A stretch of 64,000 nucleotides of DNA from Bedellia somnulentella (GCA_963576735.1 OY755176.1:17221423-17285422); one strand, 5' to 3'. Positions 43,457 through 54,941 are shown, counted from the stretch's first letter. Made by a program: numbers and translations. Notes: generated from the sequence alone by a model not told the origin.

Positions 43457-43630
43457 CTATGGACGCCGGTCGTGGGCTCGCATGTGGCTGACATAGCCAA
43501 TCTTCTTTGTGAAGATTCTCGCACACTGCGGGCATGTGAGCACCCCATTATTATAATTATAAAGTATGAGCGCAGGTGGTCGGGCTTTTAATTCGTCGCG
43601 TTTGGCATCACTCTCAGCGCGCCAAAGAAT
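43457..43630 (-). pseudogene. C-terminal C2H2 zinc finger of the outer LINE
   Basis: Directly downstream of the TAA at 43631-43633, the same frame continues [20 protein letters not shown], then [20 protein letters not shown] and RAHDRRP, to TAG at 43457-43459. CPQC...HMRAH is a C-x2-C-x12-H-x3-H finger, a usual nucleic-acid-binding end in this LINE type. The stop in front makes the finger untranslatable here. Confidence 0.8.
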
Positions 43631-44926
43631 TTAAAAGTCACGGACTTTGGTATGAACCAAAGTCCTCCACTCCGGTCTTATGGAGGCTTGTTTTTCCCAC
43701 TGAGAGCTCTTGATGACCCTCTGTTTTGCCATCCTTGAAACGTGTCCGCACCACCGGAGCTGTCGTCGCATGAGGTAAACCTCAATGCCATCAACTTTTG
43801 CTCGACGCAACACCTCAGTGTTACGCACGCAATCAGACCATTTTATTTTTAGGATCTTCCGCAGACATCTGAGGTGGAAACGGTCTAGCATGCGTATGTG
43901 GCGGCGGTACACGGTCCATGTTTCCGCAGCATAAAGGATTGTCGGTAACACAACCGCCATGTACACTGAAACTTTTGTCGCTATCTTCAGATCATACGAG
44001 CAGAAGACCTTGGAATCTAGCTTACCGAAGGCTGCAGCTGCAGCTCCGATCCTGCTGTTAACTTCGGATTCCATGTCGCACTTGGATGTTAAAGTGCTCC
44101 CCAGATAACGGAACTTATCGACCTGCCTCAGCTCGTCCTCGCCAAGCTTGATTTTTAGCGCCTGAGGAGCCTCCGTACCCGAAGACATCACCTCCGTCTT
44201 CTTGACGCTAATCTTCAAGCCGAATCTCCGGCAGGACTTGTCGAAGTCGGACATGAGCTGCTGCAGGTCGTTTGAGGATTCTGCTACAAAGCATAGATCA
44301 TCCGCGTATATGATCTCAGTGACAACAGCGTGAGAGACTTTAGTGCGAGCTTTTAGCCTCGCCAGGTTGAAAATATTGCCATCAGTGCGAAAACGAATGC
44401 GAACACCTTTTTGAGTAGTCTGTAAGACTTCGCGAACTACAGCTGCAAAGTACAGTGCGAACAAAGTAGGCGCGAGAACGCAGCCTTGTTTAACCCCACA
44501 GGTTACGGGGAAAAACTCTGATTGTTCGTCACTGACTGCAACGCAGCACTCCATGTCGTCGTGGAGGAGTTTGAGGAGTCTCACAAACTTCTCCGTGCAT
44601 CCCATCCTACTAAGCACCAACCAAAGGGCTTCTCGAGGCACGCTGTCAAATGCCTTCTCGAGGTCAACAAAGCACAGGAACAAATGACGGCCCTGCTCTC
44701 TGCTTCTCTCCTGTAGTTGACGCACTGAGAAGACAGCTTCAGCTGTGCCTCGGTCAGGTCGGAAGCCAAACTGGGTTTCTGGCAATATCATTTCTGAAAG
44801 TTTCGTCAGGCGGTTCAATAGTATTCTGGCGAAGACTTTTCTAGGGACTGTTAAAAGCGAAATACCGCGGTAGGAACCGCAGTCGGAGCGGTCGCCCTTG
44901 CCCTTGTATAGAGCCCTTATGCGTGA
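43631..44926 (-). pseudogene. Reverse transcriptase part of the outer LINE
   Basis: RT domain in order: [32 protein letters not shown] (first catalytic Asp), [33 protein letters not shown] (YADD), [12 protein letters not shown] thumb/C-terminal part follows with [13 protein letters not shown] and [12 protein letters not shown]. All palm residues look intact. About 20 residues preceding it in the open frame (to 44986) are translated from the inner LINE's AT-rich tail and are not part of it. The domain is cut off from its endonuclease by the 4-kb insertion. Confidence 0.9.
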
Positions 44927-45191
44927 TATTAATAATAATATAATAATAATAATATTCTTTATTTCGCACAACAAGGTACATAACATACAACATACAATGG
45001 TTAGTAAGAAGACTTAAGACTATTTTTAGTAAACTATATGTATGATACAAAAAAAAAGACAATAAAAAAAAATACAACACAATTAAAAAAAAAAAACAAC
45101 ACAATTAAAAAATTTATAACAAGCAATAATTATTTACATTATAAACAAACAGGCTACCTGATATTATGCACAATGCTAACAGACACACGGA

Positions 45192-48008
45192 CTAGAACTT
45201 CCTTTGAGGACGTTTAACTGGGGCGTGCATTTTCATCCAGTGCTCCTGAAGGGTGCCCTGGATTCGGTCCGCCACGGTCCTTAGGAGGCTGTTGTTGCTG
45301 TCGCGCACCCGCCGCCACAGGGATGCCGTCCGCTTGCGCAGGATGGTGGCGAAGCCGTCCGTGCGCGCTTCGGCAAACATACCGGAGGCGCTGCAGTAGC
45401 GCGGCAGCCCCAACAGCATCCTGAAGCCGTTATTATACTGGACGCGAAGGGCACTGAGAGCCCCCTGTGTGCAGCCGGCCCACAGGCTGCAAGTGTACAG
45501 TGACTGACAGTATGATTTAAAAAGTGTCACCTTAACGTCTTTTGTACACCTAGCAAACCTGCGAACCAACATATTACACCGGACTGCCAGCGCCCTCCGC
45601 TCCCTTTCCACATCCTCATCATCTTTCAGGCCTTCAGTGACCCAGTGTCCTAAATATTTGACCTTTGACACTCGCTTGAGTGCCAAGCCTCCAAGCACAA
45701 CATTTGGCGAGTTGTAGGTTTTACAGCCTGCCTTAAAAACTAACAATTCACTCTTAGTGGGGTTATACTTCAGACCGTGTGCCTCAACATAGCCCTCACA
45801 CTTTTTTAAAAGTACCCTTAGCCCTCTTATCGATGGGCTCAGCAGCACCATGTCATCGGCGTAGCTAATGTTGTTAATCATAGTTCCACCAACAGAGCAG
45901 CCCATCATGGTGCTGCTGAGCTCACCGATCAGTCGGTTTATATACAGCGAAAATAGCGTAGTCGACGTGACTCCACCCTGTCGAACGCCACAATCCAGGG
46001 AATAAGAAGACGACAGAGACCCCGCCCACCTGACGTTATTAGTCTGGTTTTTATACCAGAACTGCAAGAGTAGTATAAGTTCTACTGGGAGGGTGGTCTC
46101 GTGTCTCAGCTTATCCCACAACCTCTCATATGACACAAGGTCGAAAGCTTTGGAAAGGTCGAGGAAGCAGGCGAAGACAGGCGTCCGCCTGTCAGTGTAA
46201 TGCTGGACGGTATGCTTGAGACACGCTATGGCCGACTCGGTCGATAGACCGGGTCTAAACCCGAACTGAGCGTCATGCAGCTTCGTATGCTTTCTAAGCC
46301 GTTGGTCAAGCAGACAACCCAGCACCCTACCAACAATTGTAGCAAGGGAGATAGGCCGATAGTTGCTAATGCTCGCTACATCACCCGTCCTGTTCTTCAC
46401 AACCGGGACAACAACAGTACGCATCAACGGCTCAGGCAAGTACGAGTGTCTCAGTCCTGCCGTGAACAACAGGGCCAGTACCCTAGCTAAATGCACACTA
46501 CCATATTTAAGGTGCTCGACACTAAGCATGTCATGCCCCGGTGACTTACCCTGAGTCATGCCGCTAATGACCTGGGCTACCTCCTTAGCCGAGAACCGGC
46601 TAAGGGGCACCGTTTGATCGACTACTAGATCGGTAGAAGAACTCGCAACCGCGACAGAATGGGGAACGACTTTGAAATGAGCTTTGAACAATTCCGCTAT
46701 CTGTGACGGTTCCCCCACCCCTTCTATATTCGCGGGTAAGCTAGACGCAGGATTTACTTTTTTAGCTGCCCTCCAAAAAGCTGAAAACTTTTTTCCCGAG
46801 TGGTGCGACGCTATTATATCCATTCTGATTTGCTCAGCGTTATTTTGGCACCACTTAAGTTTCGATTTAAAAAATTTACGAGTTTCACGCATTCTATCAT
46901 AAGCCGGCCCTGAGGTAGGTTTACCGTGAGAGACCCATTCTAGAAAACTGCGCCGAGCTTCCCCGTGGGACGCACTGACATGTTTGTTCCAGCCTAACAC
47001 AAAATTTCTCTTGCGCACATGCTTTACAGTATTATGATGACTATACACTGCCGCTTCGGTAAGGATATTAATTAAAGACTCATACATATTATCTAATACT
47101 ATCCTATGGTTTAAATTATTACACATAGTATCACAACAAGTTCTAAATTCTTCAGGAAAGTCTAAATGTTTCAACCGTTTAAAGCAATAATCAGTATATA
47201 ACTCAATTTGTTCTTCATCCCTGTTACCCCATACTACCTTATTAATTTCTGTATCTCTGTTAATAATTTTCGGTCTTATAACATCTAAATTACATCTTAT
47301 CTCTAATGCAAAATTCGACCATGACATGTCGTAGTTTATTTTAACACCTACAATAGTCCGCCAAGCTGCCTCGGTAACTAGGCAGTGATCTAACCAGCTC
47401 CTACTGTCGTGAGCATCACTAATATAAGTATACGAGTCCGACTTTCTGCCTAGAATCTCAAAGTCCGCACATTTCCACAATTGTTCATCACAAAATTGTA
47501 ACATTTCAAGTCCAAATCGCTTACCAATGTCCGCGTTGTAGTCTCCAAGCATGAACACTGCGTCCACACTAGCATCCTCAATGATAGCTTTAATTTCACT
47601 TAAGCACTCAACAAACTCCACAAGATTATCACTTACGTCTGTTTGCATATAGACCGAAAACACAATGAAACATCTATCCGTTAGCTCGACTTTTACCGCA
47701 GCCAGCCGCACACTCTTGCAAACAATAACAGACACTTTTTTAAACACATGTTTACGCCACAGTATAGCTACACCACCGTATGGTCGGCCGCGTAAAATAC
47801 CTAGCGACGTATCCACCGCAGACTTCCCCGTGTAGGCAAACTCCGAGTCAATTGTGCCTAAGTAGGCCAGGTCATGTGGCAATAGCCAAGTCTCTTGTAG
47901 GCATATAAAATCAGCTGATCGACATAATTGTCTTACGTAATCAACTGACCGGGTGACCGATCGGCAGTTAAAACTGATAAGTTTAGTTTCTTTGAGACAA
48001 TTATCCAT
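45192..48008 (-). CDS. LINE ORF2: endonuclease-reverse transcriptase, 938 aa
   Basis: Encodes the enzyme that nicks target DNA and copies the element RNA into it. EEP endonuclease about residues 8-245: N14 (SFNCRSV), E39 (CLQETW), D156/N158 (LGDYNAD), D207 (SRSWLDH). RT about 540-760: ISNYRPISLATIVGRVL, FGFRPGLSTESAI, CFLDLSKAFD (D617), GVRQGGVTSTTLFSLYINRL, NISYADDMVLL (YADD 716-719), KVKYLGHWV. The length is usual for CR1/Jockey-group ORF2 and there is no stop. Oddity: where family members have an SDH motif with the catalytic His, this reads SNF (231-233). The start overlaps the ORF1 stop (ATGGATAA). Confidence 0.9.
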   Translation of the reverse strand: MDNCLKETKLISFNCRSVTRSVDYVRQLCRSADFICLQETWLLPHDLAYLGTIDSEFAYTGKSAVDTSLGILRGRPYGGVAILWRKHVFKKVSVIVCKSVRLAAVKVELTDRCFIVFSVYMQTDVSDNLVEFVECLSEIKAIIEDASVDAVFMLGDYNADIGKRFGLEMLQFCDEQLWKCADFEILGRKSDSYTYISDAHDSRSWLDHCLVTEAAWRTIVGVKINYDMSWSNFALEIRCNLDVIRPKIINRDTEINKVVWGNRDEEQIELYTDYCFKRLKHLDFPEEFRTCCDTMCNNLNHRIVLDNMYESLINILTEAAVYSHHNTVKHVRKRNFVLGWNKHVSASHGEARRSFLEWVSHGKPTSGPAYDRMRETRKFFKSKLKWCQNNAEQIRMDIIASHHSGKKFSAFWRAAKKVNPASSLPANIEGVGEPSQIAELFKAHFKVVPHSVAVASSSTDLVVDQTVPLSRFSAKEVAQVISGMTQGKSPGHDMLSVEHLKYGSVHLARVLALLFTAGLRHSYLPEPLMRTVVVPVVKNRTGDVASISNYRPISLATIVGRVLGCLLDQRLRKHTKLHDAQFGFRPGLSTESAIACLKHTVQHYTDRRTPVFACFLDLSKAFDLVSYERLWDKLRHETTLPVELILLLQFWYKNQTNNVRWAGSLSSSYSLDCGVRQGGVTSTTLFSLYINRLIGELSSTMMGCSVGGTMINNISYADDMVLLSPSIRGLRVLLKKCEGYVEAHGLKYNPTKSELLVFKAGCKTYNSPNVVLGGLALKRVSKVKYLGHWVTEGLKDDEDVERERRALAVRCNMLVRRFARCTKDVKVTLFKSYCQSLYTCSLWAGCTQGALSALRVQYNNGFRMLLGLPRYCSASGMFAEARTDGFATILRKRTASLWRRVRDSNNSLLRTVADRIQGTLQEHWMKMHAPVKRPQRKF

Positions 48009-48960
48009 TATTAGTATTCGTTTTAACGTCGTTTATATTTAACGGCTTGGTATCTTGCCTATTTATATATATAAAACGGCGGAAAGATATTTCTGCAGGC
48101 CATAACGAGTCATTTAAAAATAAATCAATTTTGTTTTGTGGCACGTAAATTTTAAATGCATTATAATGTCTTTTCTCGTTTTTCATATTTATTTGTTTCA
48201 CATCAACGAGTACACCTGTGCTTTGTTCAATGTAATCTCTTATATCCTGCTCTGTGGTTCCTTTATCAACGCGATTAACAAACAGTGGGATATTTGTAAT
48301 AGCCGCCCTAAATTTTCCGCTTGACACTGCCGTTCCCTTAGTACTCAAGAATTTATTTTTCTTCTTGCGAGTGACCGTAGTCCATACCTCGGTTTTATTC
48401 GTTAAAGTTATCGTTTTGAGTTGTTGACAATCAGGGTGCAAAGGTGTTTCGCCGGACGGTGTATTGTTGTCAACCCGCGTAATTCCACGCAGCGGTGACT
48501 CATTCGCCGATACAGGTGATGCTTGCTTCGAGTCGGCGGCGGCGGTGGCGGGGGCAGCGGCTGACGTCACGCTCGCTCGTTCACTAATTACGTCGGAGTA
48601 GGATCGCGATGACCGTTGATGGCCGTTATCTAACGTTGACGACGCTTTACAACTACCCTCACATTGTGGTTCTTTCATTTCTGACTCCGACAAAACTAAT
48701 CCCATCGGGCCACTGTATTCAAAGGTATCATTTAAACAGAATGCACCTCTTTTATCATTTATTGTCATAATAGGCTGATGCGAATGATTCGATGATTGTT
48801 TACTTAATTCCTCTTTGAGCTGGTTTAGCTGTTCAACCGTTACAAAGTTGCCTAGTTTTGATTGGTATTGTTCTTGAATAGATCGCAACTCTGTTTGAAT
48901 TAAAACAATATCTTTCAGAAGCCTCGTAACATCTATATGATCGAATGTTACCGGCGGCAA
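48001..48960 (-). CDS. LINE ORF1, 5' truncated (about 319 aa)
   Basis: ORF1 of the inner LINE, an RNA-binding companion protein. It opens LPPVTFDHIDVTRLLKDIVL, a conserved CR1-type ORF1 segment normally preceded by an N-terminal domain that is missing here. A predicted coiled stretch follows (IQTELRSIQEQYQSKL...VEQLNQLKEELSKQ). Then come an Ala/Ser-rich linker and a C-terminal domain (about 215-300: AITNIPLFVNRVDKGTTEQD...AFKIYVP) typical of this ORF1 class. The Met given at 48960 is only the first one available. The 8-nt overlap with ORF2 suggests coupled termination-reinitiation. Confidence 0.8.
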   Translation of the reverse strand: MPPVTFDHIDVTRLLKDIVLIQTELRSIQEQYQSKLGNFVTVEQLNQLKEELSKQSSNHSHQPIMTINDKRGAFCLNDTFEYSGPMGLVLSESEMKEPQCEGSCKASSTLDNGHQRSSRSYSDVISERASVTSAAAPATAAADSKQASPVSANESPLRGITRVDNNTPSGETPLHPDCQQLKTITLTNKTEVWTTVTRKKKNKFLSTKGTAVSSGKFRAAITNIPLFVNRVDKGTTEQDIRDYIEQSTGVLVDVKQINMKNEKRHYNAFKIYVPQNKIDLFLNDSLWPAEISFRRFIYINRQDTKPLNINDVKTNTNNG

Positions 48961-50590
48961 TTTTTTTAAACGATGATGGGACTTGTTCGTTTTTCCACAT
49001 AAGGTCTAAAAGCTCCCACATAACCGTATGCAGCTCCTCACCGCCGTATTTGAGCAGTTCTCCTGGTATAAAATCAACGCCAACCGCTCGCTTGTTTTGT
49101 TGTTGTTTGATGGCACGAACAACCTCGCCACGTGACAGTGGCTCATCCAGCTCCATATCAAAGGGGAGCTGAGGCATCGAATGAATGTGTTCCATATCAG
49201 CAGACCGGTCCACATTCAGCAGAATGTTGAAATATTCTGCCCATCGCTTAAGTACTTCTTCCTTGCTAATAAGGAGGCCTTCACCACTGGCAGGTTTAAG
49301 TGGCACTTTTGCAAGAGAAGTAGTACCCAGCAACTTCCGTACCTCACTGTAGAAATCTCCCAGCTGGTTTGTGTCTGCAAGCTGCTGCATGTAGCGAGCC
49401 TTATCCTGCCACCACTTGTCTTTAGTTTCCCGAGTAAGTCTCCGCAGATCCAGTTCACTTTGCTTGACCTCCGCAACACCACTTTGGCTCTTTCTGTGCT
49501 GCCGGAGGAGATCTCGGTGTTTATCAATAGCTTCCTTAAGCGCCCCGTCATTCTCATCAAACCAGTCCTCGTTTTTACGAACTTTTAGACCCAAAGTAAC
49601 TGTGGCGGTATCTAAAATATGAGAAGACAGAGACTTCCAGTCAGCACTGACGTTTCCAGTCTCACTCTTTGTGCGAGGCAGCCCAGTAGCCAATGCTTCG
49701 GCATATTTCTCCCTCGTCCTGAGATCTTTAAGCCTTTCCACGTTTAAGCTCGGAGGCTTACTTCTGACGGATCTGCGAGGACGTCGGAGGCGGACGCGCA
49801 GCTTAGTGACTACAAGTCTGTGGTCTGTCCAGCAGTGTGCACCACGCATTACACGGGTAATTTGGACTTGGGAAACATCTTTTTGCCTAACGATGGCGTA
49901 GACAATCAGGTGCCAGTGCTTAGACCTTGGGTGCATCCACGTATTTTTGTGCTAAGCCGGGAGTCTAAACATAGTGTTTGTGATCGCCAGCTCGAATTGA
50001 GCACAAAAATTTAGCAGCAGTTGTCCATTATCGTTCATGCTACCTACTCCGTGCCTGCCTAGGACTTTAGGCCAAGCTGTGAAGTCCTGTCCTACTCTGG
50101 CATTGAAGTCCCCCAGTATTAGTATCTGTTCCTTGGGACGTACCTGATCGATACATTTAGTCAGCTCCTCGTAAAATTGGTCCTTTATGTCATCAGGCTT
50201 GTCAAGCGTCCCACGCTTAGTAGCTTAGTCATAGACACTGATGACATTAAGGTAGTTATTATTGTCCAGGTGAAGACGCAAGGTTGTAATTCGGTCTGAG
50301 ATGTGCACCGGGCACTCTTTCAGCTGGTTCACAAGCTGATTCTTGATCGCAAAGCCCACACCTGATCGTCGGCGTTCGGATAAAGCAAGACCTTTCCAAA
50401 AGAAAGTATATCCACCACCGTGTTCCACCAGCTCCCCTTCATCAGCGAGATGTGTTTCACTGACAGCAGCTACATCCACGTTATAGCGAGAAAGTTCGCG
50501 GGCCACAATGGCGGTCTTCCGTTCAGGACAGGCGTTAGCTTCTCGATCAAGGAGTGTTCTTACATTCCATGCGCCAAAAGTCATATCCAT
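48961..50590 (-). pseudogene. Endonuclease and linker of the outer LINE, two stops
   Basis: From ATG 50590: MDMTFGAWNVRTLLDREANA, VDVAAVSETHLADEGELVEH (catalytic Glu in SETH), GGGYTFFWKGLALSERRRSG. A TAA at 50225-50227 interrupts. The same frame goes on with ILILGDFNARVGQD (Asp/Asn) to MFRLPA, meets TAG at 49952-49954, then MHPRSKHWHLIVYAIV and HCWTDHRLVVTKL (catalytic His). In HLIVYAIV a Val stands where the family has the catalytic Asp (HLIDY). The linker runs to VPSSFKK at the insertion point. Confidence 0.88.
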
Positions 50591-51490
50591 AAGAGTTAAT
50601 AGTTTTCTTGGTGTTTTTAGATTACTTTTACTGTTACTTCGACCACGAATTGAAGGATGCGGAGGCAGCCGCGGTTACTACCATCCCTATAGGTTGGGGC
50701 GAGCAATTTTTAGGGCACCTTTTCTAGCCCCCTCCATGGCTGAGCATGGAGAGCAGTGCTCTCCCTAAATAGGGCTGCTCTGTCACTCCAGGTGCTGCCG
50801 AATCCTCTCTGTCACCCCTAATGCAGAGTGAAAACGACCACGGCATTCTAGAAATACCCCCAAAGCCGCCCGTGTGCAGGCCTCAGACAAAGCCCGGTCT
50901 GCATCAAACCGAACCTCTCTACTTCGGCCCATCGCCACGGGACTTTACGTCATCGGAGTCCAATATCTGAAGCAGTCATTTACGCAGGAGAATTTTTTAG
51001 TGCATAAGCGGTCGCACCATCGCAAATGCCCTCTCTCGTCCTCATCTCCCGTAACCCAGTGGAACGGAGTCCGCTACGACTGGCGGGAGGTTCGGATGCA
51101 GTGTCTGGCCGGAAATCAATACTCTACCTCAACTACCGCCCTAGGCCATCGACATTGCCTTGCTAGCTCGCCGGATCCGCCAGGATTCGAAGCTTATCAG
51201 CGTGAGCTGCCTTCACCGCCGAGTAAGACTTATGCACGTTGCGGGAGGTATCCGCTCGATAACCCTGTCTGCTAACGCAAACAGGGCCCCTCACCGGGTT
51301 TAGCCCACGAGCCGACGTGGTTTACCGGGGTGTGGCCGTTGTGTGCACAACAACTACTTGGAGCCACCGGTGAGAGTTTGTAGACTGCCTGTCAGTACGA
51401 TTTGCCTCCCTATAAGTTACAGGGCCAGCTGGCAAACCTATCAAGCACCCTACTACACCCCATACTGACACACCCACATACACACATGAC
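50591..51490 (-). other. GC-rich 5' region of the outer LINE
   Basis: About 900 bp clearly GC-richer than flanks, with no long minus-strand frame; plus-strand frames at 50508-51275 are shadows. It probably holds the 5' UTR and internal promoter. The distal boundary is my estimate from the composition change near 51490. Confidence 0.55.
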
Positions 51491-52549
51491 ATGAAATGAC
51501 GACAATGAATATTTACATAAGACAAAAAGGTTCGGAGCTCGGTCTATCCACAGCAAGTAGATAGCTTCGATTTTTAGCTCCGACCTACTATATACTAAAA
51601 AAAAAAACTTAAATCTAACTTATAACTAGCACACATAAAATATGTGTGAAAACAAATTGTATAAACAAGTTAAATATTCGTATCTAAAATATAACAAAAG
51701 CATAACAGCTAGCAAATATGAACAGTTTTACTATATTCTTAAAGGGTATAAATCAAACGAATGAACATAATATACATATTTATAATAAGCAATTAAAAAT
51801 AAAATATGAAATGTGAAATATGAAGGAGAACTTCTATAAATAGTATAATATTTATGTATATACAAGTTTCTTTTTATTCGCAAAATATATGAATATTCCA
51901 GTATAATTCTAAGTCTCCTTTGTCCAATAAACTTAATTTAGTTGACAACAAAGTGACTAGTACGGCTCTGCCTTATTGAACAGATGGGACAACTTACAGG
52001 GTTGTCACGCAAAATTTTCGATATTTTTGTTATATTTATAATCTAGTACCCGCTGAATTTTCAAAAGTAGCTGATGTTTTTTATTTCATATCTCTGGTTA
52101 CCCGGTGTATGTAATTAATATTTAAGGGACAAAATGGTGATAGAAATATACATTTCAAGTGAGTCTAGAAATAAAATGTGAATTTAAATGTTAAGCATAA
52201 TTATGCAAATTTACCAACTAAGGCTATCAATCTGACAATTTTGTAACATTGTACAGCAAAAATATGCTAAAAACAAAAAAAATATATAAATCAAATCATT
52301 CAATAAATTCATAGCATTAAATCTAAATTTAATACAAAGGTTTATGTAATATTTTTGTCAATATTGTTCACTTGTGACAACCCTTAGGACATAAAGTTTA
52401 ATATCAATTGTATCCGACTTATTTATCTGGCGAGAGAAATCGAGTCCATCTTTAAGATTTCGATTGAATCAATAGTACCGTTGTTTGGTATCATATTAAC
52501 TAGTTTAGAAAAATATATATGCAAAGCTTTAGATACACTGAAGTTATAC
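51491..52549. other. No gene recognised
   Basis: AT-rich. TCGGAGCTCGG and TAGCTCCGACC form an inverted pair at 51533-51588. Confidence 0.55.
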
Positions 52550-52639
52550 ATACATACATACATATACTCACGGCTATAAATCCCTTAACGGGGTAGCCAG
52601 AGCTTTGGAATGAAAAATTCCTCAGCCACTTTTGGAGTT
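52550..52639 (-). mobile_element. SINE-A 3' third
   Basis: ACATACATACATATACTCAC to CAGCCACTTTTGGAGTTAC. Confidence 0.85.
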
Positions 52640-53039
52640 ACATAATATAATAAACTGTTTCAATAACTTCACATACGTCTGCTCTATAGTAACGAATTAA
52701 GCTGTGCATAGCATCCACTATATCGGACGGGTCATAAAATCCTTTCTATATGTAAATGGTATATGTCTAGTTTATTATGTCTTATATGTGGCCCTTACTT
52801 ACCATTATATGACAAAAAACAGTATTTACTAAGGAACAATGGGGACCCCACATTAGCTCACTAGCTGGCAGGCTAAGTAGTACTGCATATGCCGTTAGGA
52901 AAATAAGACATTTGACAGATGTACAGACAGCTCGATAAGTTAGACTTAAACTTTATGCTGTAATGGGTTAAACAAAGTGTGTATCAACATAAACTAAAAT
53001 AATTATCATTTCCTGCCCAAAAACCTTACATGTTTTGTC
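52640..53039. other. No gene recognised
   Basis: No repeat or frame identified. Confidence 0.5.
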
Positions 53040-53246
53040 CAAAATGGGCAGCTAGATCTGCTGTATTGGGAGTTTTTCATTTTTGAAAGTTGAGTGATGG
53101 AAAGATAAATATAAGAGGGTTGGTGAAGTTTCTCTTGCTACTCTCTAGAAATCACTTCAAAGGCCTCAATAACTTTAGCCGCCTATTACGTCATCAAATT
53201 AAAGGAACGTGTTAGTGTTATTCTATGCCGATATTACACAGCTTTC
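53040..53246 (-). mobile_element. Degenerate SINE-A
   Basis: TTGAAAGTTGAGTGATGGAA, GAAATCACTTCAAAGGCCTC and GTTATTCTATGCCGATATTA. Confidence 0.65.
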
Positions 53247-53928
53247 TACCCAATTATGCTTACTTTGCAACTATTTTCTAGCAATATTCATAACAGCCCA
53301 TGAATGTTCCCCGCCACCTACCACCGAGATGCTCTAGTGTAGCGACGCACTATCATATCAATAGTATATTGACGCGCGCTACATAGAAACGCTGACAGTG
53401 TAAGAAGCATCACGTTCCACAGCAACACGTAATCAGCCAATATACGTCACACTCGTCATCAAGACTAGCCAAATTTTTTTGGAAACTTATTCTGAATATG
53501 CTGATTTTGTCATAAGCACCACGCTCTCGCTTATTGCGGACAAAATAGATCTTTTGGTCTCCTACTAATCCCACCAAACTGGATTTATTATTAAAACCAA
53601 TACTAGCTCAAACTGGAGTCTCTTTATTTATATTCATATTTTCAAGTGTTTCATCAAACCTAAAAATGTCGATGATAAACAAAAAAAGTGCGAACATAAG
53701 AACAACTTCACTCGCGAATTTCACAAAAACGAAGAGCACTTGACTCTTGTCTCAAAAGCCTTCTTGTAAGATGGCGTGACACTAGAAGACTACCTTTTCT
53801 TTGTACAGGTTTGCTTCGAACTTTTTTTGTTCCTCATCTATAGTCTCTGAGGTAGCCCAGTCATTGAAAATCGACTATAATTTTAGTACTTAAGAGTACA
53901 TAGCCCCATTGTTATACACAAATAACAT
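53247..53928. other. No gene recognised
   Basis: A CG-containing stretch near 53320-53400; no repeat identified. Confidence 0.5.
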
Positions 53929-54302
53929 TAGCAACCGTGATAGCTCAATGGGTAGAACACTGGTTATCGTGCAAACGTCTAGTGTTAAAATCCCGGGTCA
54001 GGCCTACACCAATTTGTCTTTTCTAAAGACATATGTGTGATTAATTTATCATGGTTATTAACGGTGAGGGAAAACATCGTGAGGAAACCCACATGGCTGA
54101 GTTGTACTTAGTCATGTGAAATTGTATTCGTACAAAACGGCGACAGGCCTGCTCCCTATTACGTGAGTACACTGCCATGCAAAACGTGGGTACTCTGAAC
54201 ACCAGGTGACTAGTCACGTAATAAATGATTTTTAGAAGCATTAGTGCCTCTGCCAACACCCTTCGGGGATATTCGGCGTGAACGTTTATGTTATGTTATG
54301 TA
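53929..54302 (+). mobile_element. SINE-B, full length
   Basis: GCAACCGTGATAGCTCAATG to CGTTTATGTTATGTTATG. A and B boxes are both good. Confidence 0.92.
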
Positions 54303-54332
54303 AATAACATTAATCAATTAAATCAATGACGT

Positions 54333-54410
54333 CCGTGGCCGAGTGGATATGTGACTAGGGTCTCGGTCCGGAGGATGCGGGTTCGATCCCTGCTGAGAAC
54401 AAAATTTATG
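54333..54410 (+). repeat. tRNA-like SINE head with perfect A and B boxes
   Basis: TGGCCGAGTGG (A box) and GGTTCGATCCC (B box), with a 5-bp T stem (GCGGG/CCTGC). The 7-nt ends do not pair as an acceptor stem. It is read as a SINE head, not a tRNA gene. Confidence 0.65.
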
Positions 54411-54941
54411 TGATGAGAATGAATGATTGTTTCTTAGCCTTGATTTTATTTATATGTTTTTTACATAATATTAAATTTATCTTTGAGTTACTATCCCATA
54501 ATACAAGTTCTACTTAGTTTGGGGCTAACTTGATCGGTATATTTATACATTATGCATTTCTTCTTCGCCTTGATTATACTTTTGCGAAGTTTTACACTGT
54601 TTCCTTTTGATGTTGTAAAATGATTGCTTATTCTTAGAGTTTGCAGGCAACCAATTTTCTTTTCAACAGACTATGACAATAGTTGAAACATAGTATGCAT
54701 TATGCATCGATTGTATTTTGAGTTGTACATTTATATTCTGCTTAACCTATAAGAAAACGCTGACTCAGTATTGACGTTATTAATGCCCTAAACCGTGCCC
54801 TCTAAAACACGCATCACGGTTTTAGAGCCGTATGAGGTAACAAAACTGGTAGTTATATATCATTATTATTAATTTACTAATTTTACCATCCAAAGGTTGT
54901 CTAGAGAAAATCGTTTTAAGTGATGAGACCACCATCAATTG
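54411..54941. other. No gene recognised
   Basis: TTCTTAGCCTTGATTTTATT (54431) is echoed by TTCTTCGCCTTGATTATACT (54559). Confidence 0.45.

Larger units (their letters stand above)
44927..48960 (-). mobile_element. Inner CR1-like LINE, nearly full length
   Basis: Inserted in the outer LINE between the codons for VPSSFKK and SRIRALYKG. It is 5' truncated within ORF1, keeps ORF2 open throughout, and ends AATAAAGAAT plus (TAT)n. The flanking outer codons rejoin in frame, so no net host sequence was lost. A clear target duplication is not visible beyond an A run. Confidence 0.88.
43395..51490 (-). mobile_element. Outer LINE (EEP-RT-C2H2 type), split by a younger LINE
   Basis: A non-LTR element of the kind whose endonuclease is often annotated in animals as craniofacial development protein 2-like. 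Minus-strand order: GC-rich 5' region (50591-51490), EEP endonuclease and linker (48961-50590), insertion (44927-48960), RT (43634-44926), C2H2 finger (43457-43630), and a CATCAT tail near 43397-43414. It carries three in-frame stops. I place it near RTE by its tail and domain order, without certainty. Confidence 0.8.

Noticed and set aside
49181..49588. Plus-strand frames within the LINE nest (also 44522-44844, 46275-46554, 49416-50014, 50508-51275)
   Set aside because: Antisense shadows of the minus-strand LINE ORFs or of the GC-rich 5' region.
54333..54410. tRNA gene (A and B boxes perfect)
   Set aside because: The ends do not pair as an acceptor stem; it is better read as a tRNA-related SINE head. 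The same reasoning applies to 40690-40757 and 11511-11590.
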